A stretch of 64,000 nt of DNA. Source: Mesorhizobium sp. BR1-1-16 (GTDB lineage Bacteria > Pseudomonadota > Alphaproteobacteria > Rhizobiales > Kaistiaceae). Below, in pieces: positions 36,276 through 44,376 of this stretch. Numbering within the stretch: position 1 is the first letter of the stretch; the number at the start of each line of letters is the position of its first letter. The stretch covers positions 868,001 through 932,000 of the forward strand of contig NZ_JAIUIE010000001.1 in NCBI RefSeq assembly GCF_020165495.1. The letters are read 5' to 3'. The position numbers and the translations under genes were made by a program. The notes under the pieces were generated by a model. That model was not told the origin of the DNA and searched no databases. It worked only from the letters and a program-made list of their open reading frames with translations.

Positions 36276-36985
36276 GCTGCCCGCCTGTGGCCGCGTTCAA
36301 CGCGCCGTTCGATCGCGGTGATGCCGATCGAGGAGATCATCGACATCGCGAGATAGATGAGGCAGGCGACGCCGAAGAAGAAAAAGGGCTCCTTTGTGAC
36401 GCGGACCGCGATGCCGGTCATGCGCAGGAGATCATCGAGCGCGATCACCGAAACGAGCGAGGTATCCTTGAGGAGGATCAGCCAGAGATTGGCAAGGCCG
36501 GGCAGGGCGAGGCGGATCAGCTGCGGCAGGATGACGAGCCTGAGCGTCGGAAAGGGCCTGAGGCCGAGCGCTTTGGCCGCTTCCCACTGGCCGCGGCTGA
36601 TGCCGTTGAAGGCGCCGAGCAAGACTTCCGATGCATAGGCCGAAAAGACGACGCCGAGCGCTATCATGCCGGCGACGAAGCCGCTGATCTCGATCGTCTG
36701 CCCGGGCACGACCAGGTTGACAAGCTTTTGAAGCGCGATCTGCCCGCCGAAATAGACGATGAAGATCGTCAGCAGCTCGGGCAGTCCGCGAAAAACGGTG
36801 GTGTAGAGATTGCCGAAGGCGCGCAGGAGGCGGTTGTCGCTGCGCTTGGCCTGCGCGATCGCCAGGCCGAGAACGAGGCCGAAGGGCAGCGTTGCGAGGG
36901 CGAGACGTATCGTCAGCCAGGTACCGGCGGCCAGGGCATTGCCCCAGCCGCCAGGCCCGAAACTGATGAGGCCGAGAAGATCCAA
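36272..36985 (-). CDS. Polar amino acid ABC transporter permease (HisQ type)
   Basis: A 237-residue permease, paired with the HisM-type protein. It shows GTWLTIRLALATLPFGLVLG, FRGLPELLTIFIVYFGGQ and the EAA loop GQWEAAKALGLRPFPTLRLVILPQ split over residues 135-160. The start is TTG at 36985 with GGAGGAAG about nine bases upstream, and no ATG fits. It overlaps the downstream permease by four bases and follows the binding-protein gene by 68 bases, where an RNA hairpin sits. Substrate inferred as a basic or polar amino acid. Confidence 0.92.
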   Translation of the reverse strand: MDLLGLISFGPGGWGNALAAGTWLTIRLALATLPFGLVLGLAIAQAKRSDNRLLRAFGNLYTTVFRGLPELLTIFIVYFGGQIALQKLVNLVVPGQTIEISGFVAGMIALGVVFSAYASEVLLGAFNGISRGQWEAAKALGLRPFPTLRLVILPQLIRLALPGLANLWLILLKDTSLVSVIALDDLLRMTGIAVRVTKEPFFFFGVACLIYLAMSMISSIGITAIERRVERGHRRAA

Positions 36986-37005
36986 GCCGTTCTTCCTCCG
37001 CCGCG

Positions 37006-37041
37006 CCTTCCGGCCTTGCCGATCGGGCGAGGCCGCGAAGG
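37006..37041 (-). other. Intercistronic RNA hairpin between binding protein and permease genes
   Basis: CCTTC-x-GGCCTTGCC and GGCGAGGCC-xx-GAAGG form a long imperfect stem in the 68-base gap between the binding-protein and HisQ genes. No T-run follows. Such hairpins protect the upstream binding-protein message from decay and lower permease output, which fits the need for more binding protein. Confidence 0.5.
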
Positions 37042-37053
37042 GCTAGTCCGCGC

Positions 37054-37824
37054 TCAGTTAGCCCAGATCGAGAACGGGAAATACTCGGCGTTGATCTTGT
37101 CGTAGGTGCCGTCGGCCTTGATCGCCTCGATTGCCTTCGAGATGGCGTCGCGGAGGTCGGTGTCCTGCTTGCGCACCGCCGCGCCGATGCCGCCACCGAC
37201 CGGAACTTCGCCGACGATCTCGCAGCATGCGCCGTCGGATTTCTTCAGCCACTCCATGCCGACGAGCTTATCGACCAGCAAGGCGTCGATGCGGCCCGAG
37301 GCCAAATCGAGATTGACCTCGTCCTGCGTCGGATAGAGCTTCACGTCGAAGCCCGGATAGGTCTGCTCGAGATAGCTCGACTGGATGGTCGAGGACTGGG
37401 CGCCCAGGGTCTTGCCCTTGAGACCGGCCGGCGAAACATCTGTGATCCCCGATCCCTTCGCGGCGATGAAGGCCGTGGGCGTGTTGTAATAGGCGCGGGA
37501 GAAGTCGACGACCTGCTTGCGCTCGTCGGTGATCGACATCGAGGCGAAGATCGCGTCGAACTTGCTCGCCTGCAAGGCGGGGATGAGACCGTCCCAATCC
37601 TGGGCGACAAAGGTGCAGGTCGCCTTCAGATTGGCGCAGACCGCCTTGGCGATGTCGATGTCGAAACCTTTGATCTGCTTGTCGGAATCGATGAAATTGA
37701 AAGGCGGGAAAGCACCCTCGGTGCCAATGCGGATGGTCGACCAATCCTTGGCCTCCGCCGAGAGAGTAACCGCGACGAGCGTCGCTGCCGTCAGGGCAAT
37801 TGTCTTGAACAGGCGCATGTTCAT
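37054..37824 (-). CDS. Polar amino acid ABC transporter substrate-binding protein
   Basis: A 256-residue periplasmic binding protein. The signal peptide is MNMRLFKTIALTAATLVAV to about SAEAK, then the type II SBP-3 fold: WSTIRIGTEGAFPPFNFID, IKGFDIDIAKAVCANLK, FDAIFASMSITDERK and the C-terminal CYDKINAEYF-like TYDKINAEYFPF. This is the HisJ/ArgT/OccT group, so arginine, lysine, ornithine or histidine are candidates. The ATG at 37824 is chosen because the signal peptide starts there, against an in-frame start at 37860. First gene of the operon. Confidence 0.92.
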   Translation of the reverse strand: MNMRLFKTIALTAATLVAVTLSAEAKDWSTIRIGTEGAFPPFNFIDSDKQIKGFDIDIAKAVCANLKATCTFVAQDWDGLIPALQASKFDAIFASMSITDERKQVVDFSRAYYNTPTAFIAAKGSGITDVSPAGLKGKTLGAQSSTIQSSYLEQTYPGFDVKLYPTQDEVNLDLASGRIDALLVDKLVGMEWLKKSDGACCEIVGEVPVGGGIGAAVRKQDTDLRDAISKAIEAIKADGTYDKINAEYFPFSIWAN

Positions 37825-37993
37825 GAATCCCAATGTTTCTTCGGCTCCTGAAGGAACCACTGTTCATTGCTAGCATCGGACAGAGTGGATGCACAATCCG
37901 GGCGCCTGGCACCTCAGGCACCGGATCGGAACAGCTCCAATTGATCCGCTTGCCTAAGCGTTGAGCGTGCTTTGATAAGCATCACAATCCGCG

Positions 37994-38596
37994 TCAGACC
38001 GCAAGCCACGCCTCGGCGCGGATGAGGTCGTCGGGCGCGTTGACGTTGAAGAAAGGGTCGGGGCCACCGGCAGCGACCGGCCAGGTCGCAACCGAAAAGC
38101 CGACGGCGGCGAGGAATCCGCGGACGCCCTGGCTTTTTGCTGTCCTGCGCCAGTCAGCAAGCATCGTCGCGAGGGCGACTGGCCAAAGCGCGAAGACGGG
38201 ATGGTCGCGGTCGCCGGAGGCCGCGATCACGATCCGGTCGGCCTCGCCCGCGACTTCGGCAAGGCGCGTGACCAGATCGGCTGGCAGCAGCGGACCATCG
38301 ACCGGCACCGTGACAAGAAGGCGCGGGGGAGAGGCGAGCCGCGCGGCCCAATCGAGCCCCGCCTCGACACCGCCGAGCGGCCCGGTGTCGGGACGATCAT
38401 CCGCGACGACAGGCAGTCCGAAGCTGGCAAAGCGTGCCGGATCGCCATTGGCATTCAGCGCAAGCGGGCCAACCTGTGGCCCCAGCCGAGCAATCACATG
38501 CGCCAGCATCGGCTGCCCGGCCAAGGGCACGAGCGCCTTTTCCCGGCCCATTCGTGTCGAGCCACCGCCTGCGAGGACCAGGCCCGCGACCGTCAT
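37994..38596 (-). CDS. mobA: Molybdenum cofactor guanylyltransferase
   Basis: MobA joins GMP to molybdopterin to form the bis-guanine dinucleotide cofactor. The 200-residue protein starts MTVAGLVLAGGGSTRMGREK, the GTP-binding Rossmann signature LAGGxSxRMGxxK, and has VVADDRPDTGPLGGVEAGL and the metal-binding VTVPVDGPLLP. The C-terminus has NVNAPDDL, as in MobA. The ATG at 38596 overlaps the benE stop by four bases, so it is the second gene of that operon. Coupling of a cofactor enzyme to a transporter is not explained by known pathways. Confidence 0.9.
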   Translation of the reverse strand: MTVAGLVLAGGGSTRMGREKALVPLAGQPMLAHVIARLGPQVGPLALNANGDPARFASFGLPVVADDRPDTGPLGGVEAGLDWAARLASPPRLLVTVPVDGPLLPADLVTRLAEVAGEADRIVIAASGDRDHPVFALWPVALATMLADWRRTAKSQGVRGFLAAVGFSVATWPVAAGGPDPFFNVNAPDDLIRAEAWLAV

Positions 38597-39795
38597 CGGC
38601 TCCAGCGCTTGTTGAGAAGCATGAAGGCTCCGCCTGCTGCGAGCCCCCAGAATGCCGCGCCTATGCCGAGAAAGGAAAGCCCCGATGCGGCGGTGACGAA
38701 TGTTACCATCGCTGCGTCTCGATCGGCGGGGTGAGCAACGGCACCGGCCAGAGCGCCGCCGAAGGCTCCGAACAGCGCAAGCCCTGTCGCGGCCTCGATC
38801 AGAACCGGCGGTGCGATGGTCAACAGCGCTGCGGCGGTTGTGGCGCCGAGACCGAGCACGAGATAGGTGACCCCGGCCGACAAGGAAGCGATCCAGCGTC
38901 GGCCCGGATGGGGGTGCGCGTCGGGGCCGGCGCAGAGCGCGGCCGTGATCGCGGCGAGGTTCAGCGTGTGGCCGCAGAACGGCGCGGCTATGATCGAACC
39001 GATTCCTGTCGCGACGAAGATCGAGCTGACCGGCGGATTGTAGCCATTGAGTCGGAGCACCGCGAGGCCGGGCAGGTTCTGCGCCGCCATGGTCACGATG
39101 AACAGCGGTACGGCGAGCGAGATCATCGCCGTGGCGCTGAATTGCGGCCAGACAAATGCGATATCGGGCATGAAATGGGCTGACATCAGCCCGCCGGACG
39201 GCGCATGCAGCGCGATCATGACGACCGCGGTCGCCACCGCAGCCGGAACGGCCCAGATCCGCTTGATCCGCCCGACGATCGCCCAGACCAGCACCACCGG
39301 TATGGCAAGGCTTGGCTCGGTCGCGACCGCCTTGGCCGGGGCAAGACAGAGGCCGAGCAGAATGCCGGCCAGCATCGCGCTGGCCAGCACCGGCGGTATG
39401 GACGACACGAGCTTGCCGAACGGCTTGATCATGCCGGCGGCGATAATCAGGACACCCGCGCCGATAAAGGCTCCGATCGCCACCGGGAAGCCGCCATCGA
39501 GCATGCCTGTCGCTGCGAACAGGACCGAGCCTGGCGTCGACCAGGCAATCGAAATCGGCAGCTTGTACCGAAGGCTGAAGAGGATCGAGAGAAAGCCCTG
39601 CACGATGCAGATGGCAAGAAGGCCCGAAGCCGCCTGGGCTGGCGTGGCGCCAACCGCGATGAAGCCCTGGATGATCACCGTGAAGACGCCGGCATAGCCG
39701 ACAAAGGCCGCGATGATGCCGGCAAGAACTGGTTGCAGGTCGCCTGAACGTGCGAGGCCGGCCTGAGGATGATCGGAACTGTCCTGGAGGGTCAT
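38593..39795 (-). CDS. benE: BenE family aromatic-acid/proton symporter
   Basis: A 400-residue inner-membrane protein of the BenE family, which imports benzoate in some bacteria. About 12 helices are present, with LFSLRYKLPISIAWSTPGSV, IIAAGMIKPFGKLVSSIP, LPGLAVLRLNGYNPPVSS and IIAAPFCGHTLNLAAITAAL, all family signatures. The ATG at 39795 (MTLQDSSDHPQ) is used instead of one at 39909. No benzoate-degradation genes are near, so the substrate stays open. Divergent from a GntR gene, with a perfect palindrome between them. Confidence 0.88.
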   Translation of the reverse strand: MTLQDSSDHPQAGLARSGDLQPVLAGIIAAFVGYAGVFTVIIQGFIAVGATPAQAASGLLAICIVQGFLSILFSLRYKLPISIAWSTPGSVLFAATGMLDGGFPVAIGAFIGAGVLIIAAGMIKPFGKLVSSIPPVLASAMLAGILLGLCLAPAKAVATEPSLAIPVVLVWAIVGRIKRIWAVPAAVATAVVMIALHAPSGGLMSAHFMPDIAFVWPQFSATAMISLAVPLFIVTMAAQNLPGLAVLRLNGYNPPVSSIFVATGIGSIIAAPFCGHTLNLAAITAALCAGPDAHPHPGRRWIASLSAGVTYLVLGLGATTAAALLTIAPPVLIEAATGLALFGAFGGALAGAVAHPADRDAAMVTFVTAASGLSFLGIGAAFWGLAAGGAFMLLNKRWSR

Positions 39796-39833
39796 GCGGG
39801 GCTTGCGATAGAGAGGGCGGAGTGCAATTGTTA

Positions 39834-39847
39834 GATTGGATCCAATC
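39834..39847. promoter_or_regulatory. Perfect palindromic operator between benE and gntR
   Basis: GATTGGATCCAATC is its own reverse complement. ATTGGATCCAAT-like sites bind FCD-type GntR repressors, and the adjacent divergent gene encodes one. The site is 39 bases upstream of the benE start and 105 bases upstream of the regulator start. Confidence 0.7.
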
Positions 39848-39951
39848 GACAGGCAAGCGGCGCCGACATCTCTGCGCGTCGGGGCATGGGGTCGCGAAGG
39901 ATCGGTCATCGCCGATGCGCGGGATTAGGTCAGGTAGGGGGAGAGAGCGCT

Positions 39952-40626
39952 GTGGCATCGCTGGACCAGGTGATCCAGGCCGGGGGGCGACGCTTTCGCA
40001 CGGCGACGGAATTCGTCGAGGCGACCCTCAAACAGGCGATCCTCTCGGGCGCGCTGCTGCCCGGCACGCCGCTGCGGCAGGAGGAACTGGCGACCCGCTT
40101 CGAGATGAGCCGCATGCCGATTCGCGAGGCGCTACGCCAGCTCGAGGCGCAGGGCCTTGTCGACTTCGAACCGCATCGCGGGGCGATCGTCGTCGAGATC
40201 ACGCTGGCCGACTCGGACGATAATTTCGCGATCCGCAGCGCGCTGGAGCCGCAGGCGCTGCGCCTTTCGCTCCCGCATCTCGGGCCAGACGATTTCGCGC
40301 TTGCAGAAGATCTGATCGCCGAGATCGACAGCGAGAACGACCCCGCCCGCATGGGCGAGCTCAATCGGCGCTTTCATATGACCCTCTATGCTGGCGCGGG
40401 CCTCCCGCGCCTGCTGGCGCTCACCGAGCAGCATCTGGTGGCCGCAGATCGCTATCTCCGCTTTCACCTTGCGACCGACGGCGACATGGGTCAGGCCGAG
40501 CACCGCGCGCTCGTCGCTGCCTGCCGCGCGCGGGATGAGAACGAGGCCGTGGCCGTGCTCAACCGGCATCTCGCACGGGCGCGCGCCGGCCTCAGCGCTT
40601 TCTTCGCGGCGCGGGCCGCATCTTGA
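39952..40626 (+). CDS. GntR family transcriptional regulator (FCD domain)
   Basis: A 224-residue regulator of the FadR/VanR subfamily. The N-terminal winged helix-turn-helix covers residues about 12-75, with LKQAILSGALLPGTPLRQEELATRF split around the motif and SRMPIREALRQLEAQGLVDF. The C-terminal all-helical FCD domain follows, with RSALEPQALRLSLP, ELNRRFHMTLYAGAG and EHRALVAACRARDE, which supply the metal-binding His and Asp. The GTG at 39952 is preferred because GGGGGAGAG precedes it; an in-frame ATG is 66 bases upstream. It probably represses benE and itself through the palindrome at 39834. Confidence 0.9.
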   Translation: MASLDQVIQAGGRRFRTATEFVEATLKQAILSGALLPGTPLRQEELATRFEMSRMPIREALRQLEAQGLVDFEPHRGAIVVEITLADSDDNFAIRSALEPQALRLSLPHLGPDDFALAEDLIAEIDSENDPARMGELNRRFHMTLYAGAGLPRLLALTEQHLVAADRYLRFHLATDGDMGQAEHRALVAACRARDENEAVAVLNRHLARARAGLSAFFAARAAS

Positions 40627-40703
40627 GCGCGGCGGAACGTTCGGCCCGGCTTTGACATTGATGGGAGAGGCAAGAGGTGCCTCGTCTGCACAGGATTCCC
40701 ATC

Positions 40704-40964
40704 ATGAAGACAGTCGCGATCGTCGTTTCAACCGTCGCCGCGCTTATGGCGGTGTCCACCATTCCGGCCAGTGCCGTGAGCGCGAGCAAAGCGCGCCAGG
40801 TCTGCATCAATGCCGCCGCCACCCAGCACAACGCGCTGAAGGGCAATGTCGAGGTACGCAAGGTGAAGGCCGGCAAGTCGGGAGCCCAGGTCAACCTCGT
40901 GGTCAATGACGTCGAGGTGAACTGCATGGTGACCTCGGGCGGCAAGGTCCGCTACATCAACTGA
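40704..40964 (+). CDS. Small exported protein, unknown
   Basis: An 86-residue product with a signal peptide (MKTVAIVVSTVAALMAVST, cleaved near ASAVS) and a mature domain of about 60 residues containing two cysteines (VCINAAA and VNCMVTSGG). The ending VRYIN and the alternating hydrophobic pattern NVEVRKVKAGKSGAQVNLVV suggest a small beta-sheet fold. AGGA precedes the ATG. It follows gntR and is closed by a terminator, so it may have its own promoter. No recognised family. Confidence 0.65.
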   Translation: MKTVAIVVSTVAALMAVSTIPASAVSASKARQVCINAAATQHNALKGNVEVRKVKAGKSGAQVNLVVNDVEVNCMVTSGGKVRYIN

Positions 40965-40983
40965 TGGCATCGACCAATGAAAA

Positions 40984-41014
40984 CGGGCGGCCCGGGGCCG
41001 CCCGCTTTCGGTTT
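40984..41014. terminator. Strong hairpin terminator between two convergent genes
   Basis: CGGGCGGCC and GGCCGCCCG form a perfect 9-bp stem with a CGG loop, followed by CTTTCGGTTTT on the plus strand and preceded by GAAAA, so it can serve both the small exported gene and the ABC exporter. Confidence 0.8.
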
Positions 41015-41028
41015 TCATGACTGGTCGC

Positions 41029-42855
41029 TCACGCTGCGACGTCGAGGCCCTTGGCAAGCTCGAGCGCCTGACGCTCGAACAAACGGCGATAGATGCCGCT
41101 GTCGCGCCTGACGAGCACGTCATGCGTGCCTTCCTCGGCGATCTTTCCGCGCTCGAAGACAAGCAGGCGGTCCATCGAGCGAACGGTCGAGAGACGGTGT
41201 GCGATGACGATCGCCGTGCGTCCCTCCATCAGCCTCTCCATCGCCTCCTGGATCAACGCCTCTGATTCCGAATCGAGGCTGGACGTTGCCTCGTCGAGGA
41301 TCAGCACAGGCGCATTGGCAAGGAAGGCCCGCGCAAGCGCGACGCGCTGGCGTTCGCCGCCGGAGAGCTTCACGCCACGCTCGCCCACCAAGGTCTGGTA
41401 GCCTTTCGGGAGCCGCCCGATGAAGTCGTGCGCATTGGCGAGCCGCGCCGCCTCGATGATCTCATCCATCGAAGCGCCGGGACGCGCATAGGCGATGTTC
41501 TCCGCCAGCGAGCGGTGGAACAGGATCGGCTCCTGCTGCACGATCGCGATCTCGCCGCGCAGCGATGACTGCGTGACATGGGCAATGTCCTGCCCGTCGA
41601 TCAGGATGCGGCCTCGGTTCACGTCGTAGAGACGCTGGATCAGCTTGACGAAGGTCGTCTTGCCGGATCCCGAATGCCCCACGAGACCAATTTTCTCGCC
41701 GGCAGCTATGGTTACGTTGAAATCCTCATAGAGCGGCGTGTCGTGTCCGGCATAATGGAACGTCACGTCGTCGAAGCGGATTTCGCCGGCGCCGATGCGC
41801 ATCGGCCGTGCATCGGGCTGATCCTCGATGCCGAGCGGCTGGTCCTCTAGGCCGACCAACTCCTCCATGTCGTTGACTGAGCGCTGCAGGTTGCGGACAT
41901 GCATGCCGACATCCAGCAGATAGCCTTCGAGGACGAAGAACGAGGTCAGCACGAAGGTGACATCGCCGGGGCTTGCTTGTCCCTGCCACCACAGCCACAG
42001 GACGAGCCCAATGACGGCGCCGCGCAGGATCACAACCATGGCGTTCTGCGACGTTCCGTTATTGGTGCCTCGGACCCAGGTGCGCGCGGTCCGGACGCGC
42101 CACTTGCCGATGATGCCGGCTAGCCGCGCATCCTCGCGCGCCTCGGCGCCGAACGCCTTGACGACCGAGTTGCAGCTGACCGCATCGGCCAAAGCACCGC
42201 CGAGCTTGGTGTCCCAGGCATTGGCAAGGCTTGCGGCCGGCGCGACATAGAACAGCGACAGCGACACGGTCACCGTGATGTAGACGACGGAGCCGATCGC
42301 CACGATGACGCCCATCATCGGCCAATAGGTGCCCATCAGCAGCGTGGTGCCGACCAGCACGACGATCGACGGCAGCAAAGCCAGGATCAGCGTGTCGTTG
42401 AGCTGGTCGAGCGCCCACATGCCGCGCGAGATCTTGCGCACGGTGGAGCCGGCGAAGCTGTTGGCCTGCCAGTTGGTCGAAAAGCGCTGGACGCGGAAGA
42501 AGGCATTCTCCGCCACGGTCGACATGATGTTGAGCGTCAGGCGGATGATGCCCATGAAGGCGAGATGCCGCGCGACGACCATGCAGAGGCTGAGCCCCAT
42601 GACGATCAGGAAGGCCCGCACCGCAATGGCGAGCGCCGCCTCACGCTCGGTGCCGCTCGATGCAAGCGCATCGACGATGCGGCCTGCGAACAGCGGCAGC
42701 AGGACATGGGCGAGCGTCTCCAGCAGCATTGCCGAAGCAACGAAGGCGGCGATCTTCTTCTCCTTGCGCCAATGCGCAAAGGTGAAAGCGAAGACTTTTG
42801 CGAACGGGCCGGACAGCCAGCGGCTGCGCGGCCGCGGAAATGTGATGCGAACCAT
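41029..42855 (-). CDS. ABC exporter, fused permease and ATP-binding protein
   Basis: A 608-residue half transporter of the MsbA/HlyB exporter class. Six transmembrane helices lie in residues about 45-330, followed by the nucleotide-binding domain with Walker A GHSGSGKTT, Q-loop IVQQEPILF, signature LSGGERQR, Walker B VLILDEATSSLD and switch His in IAHRLST. It should act as a dimer to export a lipid, drug or peptide; no substrate is given by context. It starts ATG at 42855. The 169 bases upstream are GC-rich and contain a possible leader ORF with a strong ribosome site. It is closed by the bidirectional terminator at 40984. Confidence 0.94.
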   Translation of the reverse strand: MVRITFPRPRSRWLSGPFAKVFAFTFAHWRKEKKIAAFVASAMLLETLAHVLLPLFAGRIVDALASSGTEREAALAIAVRAFLIVMGLSLCMVVARHLAFMGIIRLTLNIMSTVAENAFFRVQRFSTNWQANSFAGSTVRKISRGMWALDQLNDTLILALLPSIVVLVGTTLLMGTYWPMMGVIVAIGSVVYITVTVSLSLFYVAPAASLANAWDTKLGGALADAVSCNSVVKAFGAEAREDARLAGIIGKWRVRTARTWVRGTNNGTSQNAMVVILRGAVIGLVLWLWWQGQASPGDVTFVLTSFFVLEGYLLDVGMHVRNLQRSVNDMEELVGLEDQPLGIEDQPDARPMRIGAGEIRFDDVTFHYAGHDTPLYEDFNVTIAAGEKIGLVGHSGSGKTTFVKLIQRLYDVNRGRILIDGQDIAHVTQSSLRGEIAIVQQEPILFHRSLAENIAYARPGASMDEIIEAARLANAHDFIGRLPKGYQTLVGERGVKLSGGERQRVALARAFLANAPVLILDEATSSLDSESEALIQEAMERLMEGRTAIVIAHRLSTVRSMDRLLVFERGKIAEEGTHDVLVRRDSGIYRRLFERQALELAKGLDVAA

Positions 42856-43024
42856 GATGACGACCCGGCCGCTCGACGCGGTTCCGGCCTCAAAAAGAAA
42901 GACGACGATCGGCGGACGCGGCGCCGCAAGGGCGCGCCGTCACACGGCGAAAAAGAGGAAGCTGGGAGAAGGGCGGAGACCGGGCGCGGCTGAGAGCCGG
43001 GGCCGGATGCGCCCGCCGTCCGAA

Positions 43025-43087
43025 CTAATGCCCGGGATGTTCCGGGACGGGGAAGGCAGGCGCGGCAGCCATATGCATCGAAGCCAT
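43025..43087 (-). CDS. Possible 20-residue leader peptide or small ORF upstream of the ABC exporter
   Basis: Reading frame ATG to TAG on the minus strand, product MASMHMAAAPAFPVPEHPGH. GGGAGGA lies seven bases before the ATG, one of the strongest ribosome sites in the window. It ends 169 bases upstream of the exporter start; between them are GC-rich hairpins and a TTTCTTTTT stretch close to the exporter, so an attenuator is possible. The rest of the 42856-43272 gap shows no other supported gene. A reading frame this short can arise by chance, so this is only a candidate. Confidence 0.35.
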   Translation of the reverse strand: MASMHMAAAPAFPVPEHPGH

Positions 43088-43090
43088 GCA

Positions 43091-43120
43091 GTCCTCCCTC
43101 GTTGGACGTTTCAGGAGGAC
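43091..43120. repeat. Inverted repeat made of Shine-Dalgarno-like arms
   Basis: GTCCTCC and GGAGGAC are perfectly complementary over 7 bases with 16 bases between. One arm is the ribosome site of the tiny ORF on the minus strand, the other lies before an ATG at 43124 on the plus strand. Folding would hide both sites. Confidence 0.55.
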
Positions 43121-43272
43121 AATATGTACTGCAAGTCGTGGCGCATGCCAAGCCGTCGCCGCGGCGAAGTGCCACGTCGAAGCTCTGGAAGCGGGTGTCT
43201 GTGTCCAAAAAGACACAAAGCGGCTGCGGGAGTAGAGAATGGGGCCCCGGCCGGAGCCGGGCCGCCGAAGCG

Positions 43273-44337
43273 CTATTCAGTAACGACGGGCGCAGCCGCA
43301 TGCAGGGCGCGGGCGGCTTCCTGCGCGAAGCAGAGATCGAGAATGCGCTGCACTTCCGCGGCGCGGCGGAAGGTTGGCTCGTCATTGATCCCGGTGTTGC
43401 AGGCCTTGGCGAAGCGCGCATAGGTCGTGGGGACCGGCGGGCATTCAACAGGCTTCCAGCTCGACGAATCGATGTCGGGGCCTTCGCAGATCTTGAGCGA
43501 GGAAACCTTGCCGTCGGTCCGGACATCGAGCCCGCCGGCTGTGCCGAACAGGCGCAGCGTCAGGTCGTTGGCATGGCCGGTCGCGAAGCGCGTCGCCGAG
43601 ATCGTGCCGAGCGCGCCATTGGCGAATTCGGCTGTCATCACGGCGGAGTCGTTCACGTCGAGCGGATAATCGCCGATCTTGTCGCCCTCGGCCTTGTGGA
43701 AGGTCTTCAGGCGGCTGTCGATATTGGCGACCTCGCTGTTCGCCGCGAAGCTGGCGAAATCGACGATATGCACGCCGACATCGCCGAGAACGCCCTTCGA
43801 GCCATGCTGGGCTGAAAGGCGCCAGAGCCAGCGCGACTCGGTGCGCCAGTCACCCCATGCCTTGCTGACGAGCCAGCTCTGCAGATAGGACGCCTCGAAA
43901 TAGCGGATGTCGCCAATCGCGCCGGCCATCACCAGTTCGCGCGCCTTCTGCAAGGCGGGCGAGTTGCGATAGGTGAAGTTGACCATGTTGATGACGCCCT
44001 TCGCCTCGGCCGTGTCGGCCATTTCGAGGGCGAGGGGGTAGCTGGTCGCGAGCGGCTTCTCGCAGAACACATGCTTGCCGGCGGCGAGCAGGCGCATCGT
44101 CGTCGGATAGTGCACCGCATCGGGCGTCACATTGGCGACGGCGTCGAAGCCGCCCCATGCGATTGCCGATTCGAGGTCGGCGAAAAGCTCGGTGATGCCG
44201 AACTGCTTGCCGAATGCCTCGCGGCGCGCCGGGTCGGTCTCGACCGCCGCGACGAGTTCAGTGTCGGGCGCTGCGGCAAAAGCTGTTGCGTGGCTGACGG
44301 CCATGCTGCCGGTGCCGAGGATAAGGATCTTGGCCAT
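43273..44337 (-). CDS. Gfo/Idh/MocA family oxidoreductase
   Basis: A 354-residue NAD(P)-dependent dehydrogenase of sugars or inositols. The N-terminal Rossmann fold has AKILILGTGSMAVSHATAF, with HVFCEKPLATSYPLALEMA as the family EKP signature, and the C-terminal alpha/beta domain has GDVGVHIVDFASF and ATGHANDLTLRLFGTAGGL. It is downstream of the ThuA-like gene by 39 bases and is likely co-transcribed, matching the ThuA-ThuB pairing seen in trehalose utilisation operons of Rhizobiales. The sugar is not certain. Confidence 0.9.
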   Translation of the reverse strand: MAKILILGTGSMAVSHATAFAAAPDTELVAAVETDPARREAFGKQFGITELFADLESAIAWGGFDAVANVTPDAVHYPTTMRLLAAGKHVFCEKPLATSYPLALEMADTAEAKGVINMVNFTYRNSPALQKARELVMAGAIGDIRYFEASYLQSWLVSKAWGDWRTESRWLWRLSAQHGSKGVLGDVGVHIVDFASFAANSEVANIDSRLKTFHKAEGDKIGDYPLDVNDSAVMTAEFANGALGTISATRFATGHANDLTLRLFGTAGGLDVRTDGKVSSLKICEGPDIDSSSWKPVECPPVPTTYARFAKACNTGINDEPTFRRAAEVQRILDLCFAQEAARALHAAAPVVTE

Positions 44338-44376
44338 GATGGTGGGTATGAGCTCCTGAGCGCGATACAGCTTCCC

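Noticed and set aside
43124-43423. Plus-strand ORF starting MYCKSWRM with a perfect ribosome site
   Set aside because: Most of it is antisense to the Gfo/Idh oxidoreductase and its product is Arg/Ala-rich without a known family. The ribosome site may result from the inverted repeat. Kept only as part of the finding.
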